Both the position numbers and the translations under genes were made by a program. Under the pieces are notes generated by a model, which saw only the letters and a program-made list of their open reading frames with translations, was not told the origin of the DNA and searched no databases. This document shows positions 52,078 through 61,777 of a stretch of DNA of 64,000 nt, piece after piece. This DNA is from Competibacter sp963695105 (GTDB lineage: Bacteria > Pseudomonadota > Gammaproteobacteria > Competibacterales > Competibacteraceae). Position 1 is the stretch's first letter, and each line of letters opens with the position of its first letter. The DNA is taken from NCBI GenBank assembly GCA_963695105.1, contig CAVOGC010000054.1, forward strand, positions 3,588-67,587. Reading direction: 5' to 3'.

Positions 52078-52782
52078 CTAACCCCAGTTCGGCCCCAGCG
52101 GCGACCGCCAGTCGGACGGCTCCGCCACCCCCCGCTCACGACGCAGATAGTCCAGAAACGGGTTGCTCTCCAGTTCCTGCTCCAAGGTCGTTACCGGCCC
52201 GTGGCCGCTGCATACGATCAGGTGCCCCGGCAACTCCAGCAGCCGACGCAGGCTGGCTTGCATCAGATCCGGGTCGCTCATGGGGAAATCGGTCCGGCCG
52301 ACGCTGCCGGCGAACAGCGTGTCGCCGACGAAGATATAGGTGTCGTCGTAATAACAGCCCTGCCCCGGCGTATGCCCCGGCGTGGACAAAAAGCGAAAAC
52401 GCAGCTCGCCGCCGAGATCAAGCGTGTCGTCGTCCCGCACTTCCCGGTCGATCCGGCCACTCGGTCGGTCAAAATCCGCCATGCCGAACAGCAGGGAACC
52501 CTGCTGGGGCAATACGTCGAACATCGGTCGCTCCAAAGCCGGCAGGTAGGTGACCGCTTCGGGGAACTCCCGCTGCAGGTCGGCCAAACCGCCGGCATGG
52601 TCGAAATGCGCGTGGGTCAACAGGATAGCCCGCAGGTTCGGGCGTGGCTGCATGCCCGCCAAGGCGTTCGCCAATTGGGGACCGTCCCCGGTATCCACCA
52701 CGGCACAGACACCCGAGGACGGGTCCTCCAGCAGATAGGCGTTGACCTGGAACGCACCGAGGGTAAGACAGCGGACTTTCAT
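52078..52782 (-). CDS. MBL-fold metallo-hydrolase (YcbL/GloB-like)
   Basis: This 234-residue protein has the metal motif THAHFDHAGG (HxHxDH) at about 56-65, STPGHTPGQG, and FVGDTLFAGSVGRTDFP. These resemble the YcbL group of glyoxalase II-like hydrolases. The substrate is probably a glutathione thioester or similar; not determinable here. The start overlaps the YcgN-like stop by four bases. Confidence 0.9.
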   Translation of the reverse strand: MKVRCLTLGAFQVNAYLLEDPSSGVCAVVDTGDGPQLANALAGMQPRPNLRAILLTHAHFDHAGGLADLQREFPEAVTYLPALERPMFDVLPQQGSLLFGMADFDRPSGRIDREVRDDDTLDLGGELRFRFLSTPGHTPGQGCYYDDTYIFVGDTLFAGSVGRTDFPMSDPDLMQASLRRLLELPGHLIVCSGHGPVTTLEQELESNPFLDYLRRERGVAEPSDWRSPLGPNWG

Positions 52783-53219
52783 GATGGCCACTCGACGATA
52801 TGGTCTTCCAGTCGCCGGTTTCGCCGTTCCAACACCGCCCAACCGCACACGCTCATACCCGCCCGGCGGGTCGAGTCGGAGGCGTGGGTCCGCAGCGGAT
52901 GCCAGTCCGGCAACGGCTTACGCTCCGCCCGCAACCGGTACGCGCAGGTGGACGGCAGCCAGTTTACCCGTTCCACTTCGGCCGGCGTCAGCCGCACGCA
53001 GTCGGGAACCCAGCGGAAACGGTCAGCATAACGGGTGCAACGACCGGTTCCGAGATCCAACAACCGGCAGGCGACATTGGTGTGGAACAGCTCACCCGTA
53101 TCCTCATCCTCCAGCTTGTGCAGGCAACATTTGCCGCAGCCGTCACAAAGAGCTTCCCATTCGATCAACGTGAAATCAGGGAGGGATTTTTCTTCCCAAA
53201 AGAGCGGGGCGGTATCCAT
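52779..53219 (-). CDS. UPF0260 (YcgN-like) cysteine-rich protein
   Basis: This 146-residue protein has the family cysteine cluster CDGCGKCCLHKLEDEDTG at about residues 25-42, with further conserved Cys in GRCTRYADR and VPDCVRL. It may bind metal or an iron-sulfur cluster; the function is unknown. It is coupled to the MBL-fold gene (ATGA). ATG 53219 is chosen by family length. Confidence 0.9.
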   Translation of the reverse strand: MDTAPLFWEEKSLPDFTLIEWEALCDGCGKCCLHKLEDEDTGELFHTNVACRLLDLGTGRCTRYADRFRWVPDCVRLTPAEVERVNWLPSTCAYRLRAERKPLPDWHPLRTHASDSTRRAGMSVCGWAVLERRNRRLEDHIVEWPS

Positions 53220-53275
53220 GGCGACCGATAAGCAAGAGGGAAAAACAGGGACGCTGGGCGGCGCCCCCAACCGGT

Positions 53276-53707
53276 TCAGGAATTGATGTATTCGCGCAGA
53301 TTCTTGGCTTCGACGGCGGTCTCTTCGAGTTTGGCCTTCACCAAGTCACCGATGGAGACCACGCCCACCATCCTGCCGTCTTCCACCACCGGCATGTGAC
53401 GGAACCGTTTGGCGGTCATCACGGCCAGCGTCTCGCCGACGGTATCGCTCGGCTTGCCAAGATAGATGTTGGTGGTCATCCAGTCTTTCACCAGCATGGT
53501 TTCGAAATCGCTTTCGCCTTCGGCGTACAGCCGTATCAAGTCGCGCTCCGTCAGGATACCCATCGGCTCACCACTGGGACCTTGCACCATCACAGACCCA
53601 ACGTGTTTGGCATGCATGGTTCGGATGGCGGACCCCACCGTGCTGGCCTCCGGCACAATCACGGGCTCGCCCCCTTTGTTCTTCAGCACTTCCTTCAGTT
53701 GCATCAT
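53276..53707 (-). CDS. CBS-domain-pair protein (signal-transduction type)
   Basis: This 143-residue protein consists of two CBS motifs (SVMVQGPSGEPMGILTERDL at about 38-57, and MPVVEDGRMVGVVSIGDLVK at about 104-123). It is presumed to bind AMP/ATP. No effector domain. It is distinct in sequence from the CBS protein near 2 kb. Confidence 0.9.
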   Translation of the reverse strand: MMQLKEVLKNKGGEPVIVPEASTVGSAIRTMHAKHVGSVMVQGPSGEPMGILTERDLIRLYAEGESDFETMLVKDWMTTNIYLGKPSDTVGETLAVMTAKRFRHMPVVEDGRMVGVVSIGDLVKAKLEETAVEAKNLREYINS

Positions 53708-53866
53708 GGGCAGACACCTCCCTAATCATGAATTTCATTAATCATCGAGCAAGATAGCTCGTTAAAATAATTTATCAAAATTGTCGGCTTTGGCGATAGA
53801 AACCACCCGGCGGAGCCAAGCCTGCCGCAACAGGCGACGCGAACTCCACCGCGTAGTGTAGACGCT

Positions 53867-55771
53867 TTAGCAACCAAGCGTCAGCAACAGACCGTTCAAC
53901 CGTTTCACAAAGCTGGCCGGATCTTCGAGTTGCCCCCCCTCGGCCAGCATCGCCTGCTCGAACAACAGGTGGGTCCAGTCGCCAAAACGGCCGGCGTCTG
54001 CTTCGTCCTTCAGCCGGGCGACCAGCGGGTGATGGGGATTCAATTCCAGGTGCGGCTTACTGACCGGCACGTTCTGACCCGCCTCGCGCAGCAGGCGCTC
54101 CAGGTGGGCGCTAAGCGCGTATTCGTCCACCACCAGGCAGGCCGGGGAGTCGGTCAGCCGCGAGGAAACCCGCACTTCGTTGACCTTGTCGCCCAGCACG
54201 TCCTTGACTCTGGTTAGCAAATCCTTGAACTGATCCTCGGCCTGCTTCTGCTCCTGTTTTTCCTCCTCCGAAGCGATCTTGTCCAAATCCAGCGCACCCT
54301 TGGCGACCGACTGGAAATGTTTGCCTTCGAACTCGGCCAGGTGCGACATCAGCCACTCGTCCACCCGATCGGTCAGCAACAAAACCTCCAGGCCTTTCTT
54401 GCGGAAGACTTCCAGGTGCGGGCTGTTTTTGGCGGCGGCGAAGCTGTCGGCGCTAATGTAGTAAATCTTGTCCTGTCCTTCCTTCATCCGGCCGACGTAG
54501 TCCGCCAGCGCGATGGTTTGCTCGGCGTTGTCGTTGTGGGTCGAGGCAAAGCGCAGCAGTTTGGCGATTTGCTCGCGATTGCCATAATCCTCCGCCGGCC
54601 CTTCCTTGAGGACCCGCCCAAAATCTTTCCAGAACTTGCCGTATTTCTCAGCGTCGTTGGCCGCCATGTCCTCCAGCAGTCCCAGCACTTTCTTGACCGA
54701 TCCGCCACGAATGCTGTCCACGATTTTGCTGCTTTGCAGGATTTCGCGGGAGATGTTGAGCGGCAGGTCGTTGGAATCGATGACGCCGCGCACGAAGCGC
54801 AAATAACGCGGCATCAGATGCTCGGCGTCGTCCATGATGAACACCCGCTGCACGTACAGCTTCACCCCGTGACGCTGTTCGCGATCCCATAGATCGAATG
54901 GAGCGCGCGCCGGGATAAACAGCAGCGAGGTGTATTCCAGCTTGCCCTCGACCCGGTTGTGGGTCCAGGCCAGCGGGTCTTCGAAGTCGTGGCCGACATG
55001 CTTGTAAAACTCCTTGTACTCCTCGTCCTTGATTTCCTGTTTGGGCCGCGCCCACAGCGCCGCCGCCTGATTGATGCGCTCCTCTTCGATGGTCGGCGGC
55101 GCGTCCTTGTCTTCGCTGAATTTTTCTACCGGCATCATTACCGGCAGCGTGATATGGTCGGAATACTTGGTGATGATGGAGCGCAACTGCCACTCGTTCA
55201 GCAGATCGCTCTCATCCTCGCGCAGATGGAGAATCACCTCGGTGCCGCGCGCGGGTTTTTCAATGGTTTCCAGCGTGTACTCGCCCTCGCCGGCGGATTC
55301 CCAAAGCACCCCGTGTTCCGGCCCCATGCCGGCGCGGCGGGTGCGCAGCGTGACCTTGTCGGCCACGATGAAGCTGGAGTAGAAACCGACGCCAAACTGG
55401 CCAATCAGGTTGGCGTCTCGGGACTGATCGCCGCTCAGCTTCTGCATGAACTGGCGGGTACCGGAACGGGCGATCGTACCGATGTTGTCGATGACCTCCT
55501 GCCGATCCATGCCGATACCGTTATCGGACACGGTGATGGTGCGCGTGTCCTTATCGAAACTCACCCGGATTTTCAGGTCGGGATCGCTCTCGTACAAAGC
55601 ACCGTCGGTGAGGGCCTCGAAGCGCAATTTATCGCAGGCGTCGGAGGCGTTGGAGATCAGCTCGCGGAGGAAAACCTCCTTGTGTGAATACAGGGAATGC
55701 GCGACCAGGCGCAGCAACTGCTGCACCTCGGCCTGAAAACCAAGGGTTTCCTTATGGGCTTCGACGGTCAT
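53867..55771 (-). CDS. htpG: Hsp90 chaperone HtpG
   Basis: HtpG is the bacterial Hsp90. Its 634 residues comprise an N-terminal GHKL ATPase domain (ELISNASDACDKLR, DNGIGMDRQEV, GQFGVGFYSSF), the middle domain (VFIMDDAEHLMPRYLRFV) and a C-terminal dimerisation domain. ATG 55771 follows AGGAG; the frame is open 31 codons upstream. Confidence 0.97.
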   Translation of the reverse strand: MTVEAHKETLGFQAEVQQLLRLVAHSLYSHKEVFLRELISNASDACDKLRFEALTDGALYESDPDLKIRVSFDKDTRTITVSDNGIGMDRQEVIDNIGTIARSGTRQFMQKLSGDQSRDANLIGQFGVGFYSSFIVADKVTLRTRRAGMGPEHGVLWESAGEGEYTLETIEKPARGTEVILHLREDESDLLNEWQLRSIITKYSDHITLPVMMPVEKFSEDKDAPPTIEEERINQAAALWARPKQEIKDEEYKEFYKHVGHDFEDPLAWTHNRVEGKLEYTSLLFIPARAPFDLWDREQRHGVKLYVQRVFIMDDAEHLMPRYLRFVRGVIDSNDLPLNISREILQSSKIVDSIRGGSVKKVLGLLEDMAANDAEKYGKFWKDFGRVLKEGPAEDYGNREQIAKLLRFASTHNDNAEQTIALADYVGRMKEGQDKIYYISADSFAAAKNSPHLEVFRKKGLEVLLLTDRVDEWLMSHLAEFEGKHFQSVAKGALDLDKIASEEEKQEQKQAEDQFKDLLTRVKDVLGDKVNEVRVSSRLTDSPACLVVDEYALSAHLERLLREAGQNVPVSKPHLELNPHHPLVARLKDEADAGRFGDWTHLLFEQAMLAEGGQLEDPASFVKRLNGLLLTLGC

Positions 55772-55835
55772 GGGGAACGGTCTCCTGGGTGGTGTTCGTA
55801 TGCCAGGAGCGGATATGAGGGCGGCTGAGGGGATT

Positions 55836-56327
55836 TCAAGCGGCCAGATCGTCCACACCCTCATGCCGCAGCAACCAGCGCTTGATGACTAGGGGATCGC
55901 CGGTGACTTCGCCCGCGTAACCGCCCAATCCCTGTCGGGCCACCACTCGATGGCAGGGAATGAGAACCGGGATCGGATTGCTCCGGCAGGCTCCGCCGAT
56001 GGCGCGGGCGGCGGTGCCGAGTCGCGCCGCCAACTCGCCGTAGGTCAGCACCGTCCCCGGTGGAATGGTTTGAAGCGCTTTCCACACCCGTTGCTGAAAC
56101 GCGGTGCCTCCAGGCAACAACGCAACCGTAAACGGGGTGCGAGAATCGCGAAAATAGGCTTGCAACTGGGTCGTGACAGCCTGGGTTGCGGCATCCGCCG
56201 GCACCAGTTCGGGGGTATCGACGGGCAGGTAATCGAGTTCGCTCACCGCCTCGCCGGCCATGCGGATGCCGATCTTGCCCAGCAGCGGCACGGCAATAAT
56301 CGCCTGATAGGCATCGGTCGCGATCAT
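55836..56327 (-). CDS. ogt: Methylated-DNA-protein cysteine S-methyltransferase (Ogt type)
   Basis: This suicide repair protein removes the methyl group from O6-methylguanine. Its 163 residues carry the acceptor Cys in PIPVLIPCHRVV and the recognition helix TYGELAARLGTAARAIGGA. ATG 56327 has GAGGG upstream and lies two bases after the cysQ stop. Confidence 0.95.
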   Translation of the reverse strand: MIATDAYQAIIAVPLLGKIGIRMAGEAVSELDYLPVDTPELVPADAATQAVTTQLQAYFRDSRTPFTVALLPGGTAFQQRVWKALQTIPPGTVLTYGELAARLGTAARAIGGACRSNPIPVLIPCHRVVARQGLGGYAGEVTGDPLVIKRWLLRHEGVDDLAA

Positions 56328-56329
56328 GT

Positions 56330-57148
56330 TTAACCCTCGCGCGGAACGTAGCGCAGCCAGTCGCGGCCAGCGTCGCCGTAAACGATGAAGTACGGATTCA
56401 GCAGCGAGTCGCGCGTGTTGTAGCGCAGTGGCTCGCCCGTCTCCGCCGATACCACCCGGCCTCCGGCCGCTTCGACGATGGCTTGCGCGGCGGCGGTGTC
56501 CCACTCCGAGGTCAGACCCAGCCGGGGATACACATCCGCCGCACCCTCCGCGACTCGGCAAAACTTGAGCGAACTACCGATGGTGACCAGGTGGTGCGCG
56601 CCCAAGGCGGCGACGAAGGCCCGCAATCCCGCGCCCCCGTGAGTTTTGCTGCCGGCCACCCGCACCGGTTCGCCCGCCCGCAGCCGTCTAACCGAGATCG
56701 GTCGCGGCGACTGACCCGGTTCGGCGCGGAACGCGCCGTGACGGCGCGCGGCAAAATAGCACACTCCGGTCACCGGCGCCCGCACCACCCCGAGCACGGG
56801 TTCATGGTCTTCGATCAGGGCGATGTTGACGGTAAACTCGCCGTTGCGCTTCACGAATTCCTTGGTGCCGTCCAACGGGTCCACCAGCCAATAGCGTCGC
56901 CATTGCGACCGTTCGGCGAACGGCACGGCCGCCGATTCCTCGGACAGGATGGGAAGGTCGGGCGTCAAGCGCCGCAGGCCGGCGGTAATGGCATGATGGG
57001 CAGCCAAGTCGGCGGCGGTCAGCGGGCTGTCGTCGTCCTTGGCGGTTACCCCGAACGCGGTGGCGTATACCTCCAGGATGCGCTCGCTGGCTTCCGCCGC
57101 CAGCACCCGGACCGGCTCCAGCCAATTCTTCAACCATGGGTCGTGCAT
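56330..57148 (-). CDS. cysQ: 3'(2'),5'-bisphosphate nucleotidase CysQ
   Basis: CysQ hydrolyses phosphoadenosine phosphate made in sulfate assimilation. Its 272 residues have the Li-sensitive phosphatase motifs LSEESAAVPFAER, DPLDGTKEFVKRNGEFTVN and the second metal motif SEWDTAAAQAIVEAAGG. It appears to form a two-gene unit with ogt. Confidence 0.94.
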   Translation of the reverse strand: MHDPWLKNWLEPVRVLAAEASERILEVYATAFGVTAKDDDSPLTAADLAAHHAITAGLRRLTPDLPILSEESAAVPFAERSQWRRYWLVDPLDGTKEFVKRNGEFTVNIALIEDHEPVLGVVRAPVTGVCYFAARRHGAFRAEPGQSPRPISVRRLRAGEPVRVAGSKTHGGAGLRAFVAALGAHHLVTIGSSLKFCRVAEGAADVYPRLGLTSEWDTAAAQAIVEAAGGRVVSAETGEPLRYNTRDSLLNPYFIVYGDAGRDWLRYVPREG

Positions 57149-57194
57149 GTCACCCTCCCGCCCCCAACCCCCTCCTTGAGGAAGAGGATCGCCA

Positions 57195-57226
57195 ATAAAA
57201 AGGGGCGACCCTGGAAGATCGCCCCA
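57195..57226 (-). terminator. Rho-independent terminator after rplS
   Basis: On the minus strand the stem GGGGCGA with TCGCCCC (57219-57225 with 57202-57208) and a ten-base loop run into TTTTTATT. It lies 26 bases after the rplS stop. Confidence 0.9.
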
Positions 57227-57251
57227 TCGCCGGTCGTCGCCGTCCGTGAGT

Positions 57252-57599
57252 TTAACGCAACTTTTCCTTGATGCGGGCCGCCTTGCCTTCCAGACCGCGC
57301 AGGTAGTACAGCTTGGCGCGACGCACGTCGCCCCGGCGTTTGACGCTGATGTCGGCGATCACCGGACTGTAGGTTTGGAACACTCGTTCCACGCCCTCGC
57401 CATGGGAAATTTTGCGCACGGTAAACGCCGAGTTCAGGCCACGGTTGCGTTTGGCGATGACAACCCCTTCGAAGGACTGCAAGCGCTCGCGGTTGCCCTC
57501 CTTCACCTTAACCCGCACCACCACGGTATCGCCGGGATTAAAGGCCGTGATCTCGTGGTTCATTTGTTCGCGTTCGAATTCTTCCACCAGTTTGCTCAT
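57252..57599 (-). CDS. rplS: Ribosomal protein bL19
   Basis: This 115-residue protein of the 50S subunit contains FNPGDTVVVRVKVKEGNRER, QSFEGVVIAKRNRGLNSAFTV and the C-terminal RRAKLYYLRGLEGKAARIKE. GGAG precedes ATG 57599. Last gene of rpsP-rimM-trmD-rplS. Confidence 0.98.
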   Translation of the reverse strand: MSKLVEEFEREQMNHEITAFNPGDTVVVRVKVKEGNRERLQSFEGVVIAKRNRGLNSAFTVRKISHGEGVERVFQTYSPVIADISVKRRGDVRRAKLYYLRGLEGKAARIKEKLR

Positions 57600-57603
57600 G
57601 ACA

Positions 57604-58413
57604 CTACGCTCCACGTTGCTTCAGGAGGTTGTCCGGCGGCGCCGGCGCTCCCCGTTTCTCTTGGTATTCGCAAATGAATTCATCCAGCAACGCCCGATCT
57701 TCGGCGGCCAGCCGCCGCCGGGCCAACAGATCAGGCCGTCGCAGCCAGGTCCGCCCCAAGGCCTCGCGCCGCCGCCAGCGGGCGATGGCGGCATGATCGC
57801 CGCTCAGCAGCACCGCCGGCACCCGCCGCCCTTCAATCTCTTCGGGCCGGGTGTAGTGCGGGCAGTCCAGCAATCCGTCCATGAACGAGTCCTGCTCGGC
57901 CGATTCGCTGTCGTTCAGCGCCCCCGGCAACAGCCGGGCCACGGCGTCGATCAACACCAGCGCCGCCAGTTCGCCGCCGCTGAGCACGTAATCGCCGATG
58001 GACCATTCCTCGTCCACTTCGGTTGCGATCAGCCGCTCGTCGATGCCTTCATAGCGGCCAGCCAGCAAAATCAGTCTTGTTTCCCGCGCCAGCTCCCGCG
58101 CGCCATCCTGGGTCAGCGGCCGACCCTGCGGGCTGAGATAAACCGTTTTTCCCGGTGCCTGCGCCGCCGCCCTGGCCCGTTGCAGGGTATCGCGCAGCGG
58201 TTGCACCTTCATCACCATGCCCGGACCACCGCCGTAGGGCCGGTCGTCCACGGTGCGATGACGATCATGGGCATCGTCGCGCGGATCCCAGACCGCCACC
58301 CGCAACAGCCCGCGCTCGACTGCCCGCCCGGTGACCCCAAAGCGGAGCAGAGTTTCGACCATCTCGGGAAACAGGGTGACCACGTCCACGCGCATCGCCG
58401 CGTTCCCTAGCAT
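57604..58413 (-). CDS. trmD: tRNA (guanine-N1-)-methyltransferase TrmD
   Basis: TrmD methylates G37 of tRNA. Its trefoil-knot motifs are visible: VVTLFPEM at the start, DDRPYGGGPGMVM, LAGRYEGIDERL and DYVLSGGELAALVLIDAVAR. ATG 58413 follows GGGGGGAG; an ATG at 58395 is a shorter alternative. Length 269 residues (usual about 240-260). Confidence 0.96.
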   Translation of the reverse strand: MLGNAAMRVDVVTLFPEMVETLLRFGVTGRAVERGLLRVAVWDPRDDAHDRHRTVDDRPYGGGPGMVMKVQPLRDTLQRARAAAQAPGKTVYLSPQGRPLTQDGARELARETRLILLAGRYEGIDERLIATEVDEEWSIGDYVLSGGELAALVLIDAVARLLPGALNDSESAEQDSFMDGLLDCPHYTRPEEIEGRRVPAVLLSGDHAAIARWRRREALGRTWLRRPDLLARRRLAAEDRALLDEFICEYQEKRGAPAPPDNLLKQRGA

Positions 58414-58453
58414 GTCTCTCCCCCCGTGGGAGAGCGCTTGGGATTGAGGGGAT

Positions 58454-58954
58454 TCAAAAATCCGGCTCCCAGTCCACCCGCAACAAGCGCTGTTCGAGGT
58501 CGATTTCAACCACCACCTGGCCCCGCACGAACGGCAGCAATCGCTCCCGTTCCCCTTTGACCACCACTACATCGTTGGCGCCGGTGGCGAACACGGAGGC
58601 GACCGTGCCTAAATCGACCCCGCTCAGCGTCACCACCCGCAACCCTTCCAGATCCGCCCAGTAATACTCGCCCGGTTTGGGTGGCGGCAGTTGTGAGCGG
58701 CGCACCGCGATTTCGCTCTGCAACAACATCGTGGCTTGGTCACGGTCGTCGCAGCCGGCGAACTTCAGCACCACACCCGGCCCGTGGGCGCGGCCGGCCT
58801 CGATTTCAAAAGGCCGCCACTCGCCGTCGCGATGCAAAAACACCGGGTTGTAGTGGACGATTCCCGCGCGCGGTTCGGTGTGGGAGAACACCCGCACCCA
58901 GCCCTGCACGCCGAACAGGCCGGACACCCGGCCCAGCACCACCCAATCCGACAT
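58454..58954 (-). CDS. rimM: Ribosome maturation factor RimM
   Basis: RimM binds S19 and helps 30S assembly. Its 166 residues have an N-terminal domain (VLGRVSGLFGVQGWVRVFS) and a PRC-barrel C-terminal domain (PGEYYWADLEGLRV, LLPFVRGQVVVEID). Standard position between rpsP and trmD. Confidence 0.96.
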   Translation of the reverse strand: MSDWVVLGRVSGLFGVQGWVRVFSHTEPRAGIVHYNPVFLHRDGEWRPFEIEAGRAHGPGVVLKFAGCDDRDQATMLLQSEIAVRRSQLPPPKPGEYYWADLEGLRVVTLSGVDLGTVASVFATGANDVVVVKGERERLLPFVRGQVVVEIDLEQRLLRVDWEPDF

Positions 58955-58985
58955 CGCGGCGGCGCCGGTTTCGCGACTTCAGCCC

Positions 58986-59246
58986 TTACTGAACCTGCTG
59001 CTGCTGGCGGGTCTGTTCCTTAATCAGGCTGACCACCCGCTCGGACGGCTGCGCGCCGTTACCCAGCCAATACTGCAAGCGCTCCTGATTCAGGTTCAAA
59101 CGCGCTTCGCTACCGCTGGCGATCGGGTTGAAAAAACCGATACGTTCGATGCAGCGACCGTCGCGCCGGTTGCGGCTATCGGTCACGACCACGGTGTAAA
59201 AGGGGCGCTTCTTGGCGCCGCCGCGGGACAGGCGGATAGTAACCAT
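58986..59246 (-). CDS. rpsP: Ribosomal protein bS16
   Basis: This 86-residue 30S protein has the typical start MVTIRLSRGGAKKRPFYTVV and DGRCIERIGFFNP. The C-terminus is Gln-rich. First gene of its operon. Confidence 0.97.
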   Translation of the reverse strand: MVTIRLSRGGAKKRPFYTVVVTDSRNRRDGRCIERIGFFNPIASGSEARLNLNQERLQYWLGNGAQPSERVVSLIKEQTRQQQQVQ

Positions 59247-59407
59247 GCGCTGCGAATACCTCTTGCGAATTCCGATTTTCCGGTAGATGAAGGAGCTGCC
59301 CGCACGGGGCGGCTGGATAAAGCAGGAAATAGTATCCGAAATTTCCAGTGTTTGAAACCGTTAGGAACAGTTGATCATTGGCTCCATTGCCGGAGAGATC
59401 CTCCGTT

Positions 59408-60778
59408 CTACCGCTTCAGTGGCGGCAACCCGCCCATCGGCAGCCTACCCTGCAGGCCGCGCATCATCTTCATCAACCCGCCACCCTTCATTTTCTTCAT
59501 CATTTTTTGCGCCTGATCGAACTGCTTGAGCAGACGGTTCACATCCTGAATCAGGGTACCGGAACCGGCGGCGATGCGGCGCTTGCGCGAACCTTTGATC
59601 ATGTCCGGGAAGCGACGTTCCCGCGGGGTCATCGAATTGATGATGGCAATCAACCGGTTGACCTCCTTGTCCGCCGCCTGATCCTTGAGCGCCGCCGGCG
59701 CGGCGTTGAAACCCGGCATCTTTTCCAACAGGCTGGCGATACCGCCCATCTTCGCCATCTGTTCCATCTGCTCGCGGAAATCTTCCAGATCGAAACCCCG
59801 CCCCTTCTGGACCTTCTGGGCCAGCTTGAGCGCCTTGTCCTTATCGACCTTCTGCTCCATCTCTTCGACCAGGCTCAGCACGTCGCCCTTGCCGAGAATG
59901 CGCGAGGCCACCCGATCGGGAAAGAACGGCTCCAGCGCGGCGGTCTTCTCGCCGACGCCGAGAAATTTGATCGGCCGGCCGGTGATCTGACGGATCGACA
60001 GCGCCGCGCCGCCGCGGGCGTCGCCGTCGGTCTTGGTCAGCACCACGCCGGTCAGCGGCAGGGCGGCGTTGAAGGCCTGCGCGGTATTGGCGGCGTCCTG
60101 CCCGGTCATGCTGTCCACCACGAACAAGGTTTCGATGGGATTCAGGGCCGCGTGCAGCCTTTGAATCTCGGTCATCATCTCGGCATCGACATGCAAGCGG
60201 CCGGCGGTATCGACGATCAGCACCTCGACGCCGTGCAGGCGGGCATGATCCAGCGCCTGGCGGGCGATGGCTTCCGGTGCCTGCCCGGGGTCGCTGGGAA
60301 AAAACTCCGCGCCGACCTCGTCAGCCAGCTTGCGCAACTGCTCGATGGCCGCTGGCCGGTACACGTCGCAACTCACCACCATCACTCTCTTGCGCTGGCG
60401 CTCCTTCAACCAGCGGGCCAGCTTGGCGGCGCTGGTGGTTTTGCCGGAGCCCTGCAAGCCCGCCATCAGCACCACCGCCGGCGGCTGGACCCGCAGGTTC
60501 AGTTCGGCGTTGGCCTCGCCCATGGTTCGGATCAGTTCTTCGTGGACGATCTTGATCAGCACTTGGCCGGGGGTCAGACTGAGCAGCACCTCCTCGCCGA
60601 TCGCCCGCTCGCGCACCCGGTTGATAAACTCGCGCACCACCGGCAGCGCCACATCCGCTTCCAGCAGCGCCATGCGCACCTCGCGCAGGGCATCCTTGAT
60701 GTTGTCCTCGGTTAGGCGGCCTTGGCCGCGCAGGTTCTTGACGGTGAGCAACAAGCGTTCGCTGAGATTTTCGAACAT
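59408..60778 (-). CDS. ffh: Signal recognition particle protein Ffh
   Basis: Ffh is the SRP54 GTPase that targets ribosome-nascent chains to FtsY. Its 456 residues have the N domain, the G domain (P-loop GLQGSGKTT at about 105-113, DTAGRLHVD, TKTDGDARGGAAL) and the Met-rich M domain (GMASLLEKMPG-like region, IKGSRKRRIAAGSG). The neighbouring rpsP operon order is conserved. Confidence 0.97.
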   Translation of the reverse strand: MFENLSERLLLTVKNLRGQGRLTEDNIKDALREVRMALLEADVALPVVREFINRVRERAIGEEVLLSLTPGQVLIKIVHEELIRTMGEANAELNLRVQPPAVVLMAGLQGSGKTTSAAKLARWLKERQRKRVMVVSCDVYRPAAIEQLRKLADEVGAEFFPSDPGQAPEAIARQALDHARLHGVEVLIVDTAGRLHVDAEMMTEIQRLHAALNPIETLFVVDSMTGQDAANTAQAFNAALPLTGVVLTKTDGDARGGAALSIRQITGRPIKFLGVGEKTAALEPFFPDRVASRILGKGDVLSLVEEMEQKVDKDKALKLAQKVQKGRGFDLEDFREQMEQMAKMGGIASLLEKMPGFNAAPAALKDQAADKEVNRLIAIINSMTPRERRFPDMIKGSRKRRIAAGSGTLIQDVNRLLKQFDQAQKMMKKMKGGGLMKMMRGLQGRLPMGGLPPLKR

Positions 60779-60914
60779 GCGGGAAACCTTGATTCAAAAT
60801 CGGAAAAGAGTGGAGGATTATAGGGAGAATCGCCCGGCTTGGCGCGGCGCGCTTCAAGCCGTCGTCGTTCCATGCCATCATGGTTGCGAATAATTGGATT
60901 TGCACGGAATCCCA

Positions 60915-61721
60915 ATGAACGCGGTCACTGGCGGTCTGGCCGCCCTGCTCTACCTGCTTGCCGGCGGACTGCTGGCCGTGCGGCTGGCGCGCGCCGGCGG
61001 CGCGGCGGTGTCCAAGGGCGGTCCACTGGCCCTGGGCTGGGGCGCGACCATCCTGCACGCCATGATCCTGGCTCAGACCGTATTCCAACCCGCCGGCCTC
61101 AATCTCGGCTTCTTCAACGCGCTATCGTTCACCGGCTGGCTGATCAACGTGGTTCTGCTGGCGGCGGCGATGGTGCGGCCGGTCGAGAACCTCGGCATCA
61201 TCGCGCTGCCGTTCGGCGCGCTGACGCTGGTGCTCGGCCGGTCGTTCGCCACCGAACGCATCGTCGCCGACCCCGGGCAATGGCCGCTGGAACTACACAT
61301 TCTCATCGCCATCCTGGCCTATTCGCTGCTGGCGCTGGCGGCGGCCCAGGCGGCGCTGCTGGCCGTCCAGGAACGGCGCCTGCGTCGCCGCCAGCCCGGC
61401 GGTTTTCTGCGCGGCATCCCGCCGCTCACCGCGATGGAATCCCTGCTGTTTCAGATGATCGGCGCCGGCTTCGTCCTGCTCAGCATCACTCTGCTCAGCG
61501 GCCTGCTGTTCCTCAAGGATATTTTCGCCCAGCACCTGGTTCACAAAACCGTGCTGTCCTTCATCGCCTGGGGGGTGTTCGGGGTGCTGCTGTGGGGCCG
61601 CTGGCGCTTCGGCTGGCGCGGCCGCACCGCCATCCGCTGGACCCTGAGCGGCTTTGCGTTTCTGGCTCTGGCCTACTTTGGCAGCAAACTGGTGCTGGAA
61701 TTGATCCTGCAACGCTACTGA
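60915..61721 (+). CDS. CcsA-family membrane protein (YpjD/HemX-like)
   Basis: This 268-residue protein has about eight transmembrane helices of the cytochrome c assembly (CcsA/YpjD) family. Conserved His residues lie in LELHILIAILAYS and FAQHLVHKTVLSF, with LFLKDIFAQ and the WGVFGVLLWGRWR motif. It sits divergent to ffh, as ypjD does in many Gammaproteobacteria. Its exact role is not established. A palindrome (61741-61762) follows. Confidence 0.88.
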   Translation: MNAVTGGLAALLYLLAGGLLAVRLARAGGAAVSKGGPLALGWGATILHAMILAQTVFQPAGLNLGFFNALSFTGWLINVVLLAAAMVRPVENLGIIALPFGALTLVLGRSFATERIVADPGQWPLELHILIAILAYSLLALAAAQAALLAVQERRLRRRQPGGFLRGIPPLTAMESLLFQMIGAGFVLLSITLLSGLLFLKDIFAQHLVHKTVLSFIAWGVFGVLLWGRWRFGWRGRTAIRWTLSGFAFLALAYFGSKLVLELILQRY

Positions 61722-61777
61722 ACGCTCACGCTTGCGCCCTGGCCGAACCGCTCCGGTTCGGCCGACGGCTTGACAGC

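Noticed and set aside
61741..61762. Rho-independent terminator after the CcsA-like gene
   Set aside because: Perfect palindrome but without any T run; could be chance GC-rich symmetry.
60839..61777. Long upstream extension of the CorC-like frame
   Set aside because: It is the shadow of the CcsA-like gene in another frame, Arg/Pro/Gly-rich, with no domain; the real start is ATG 61778.
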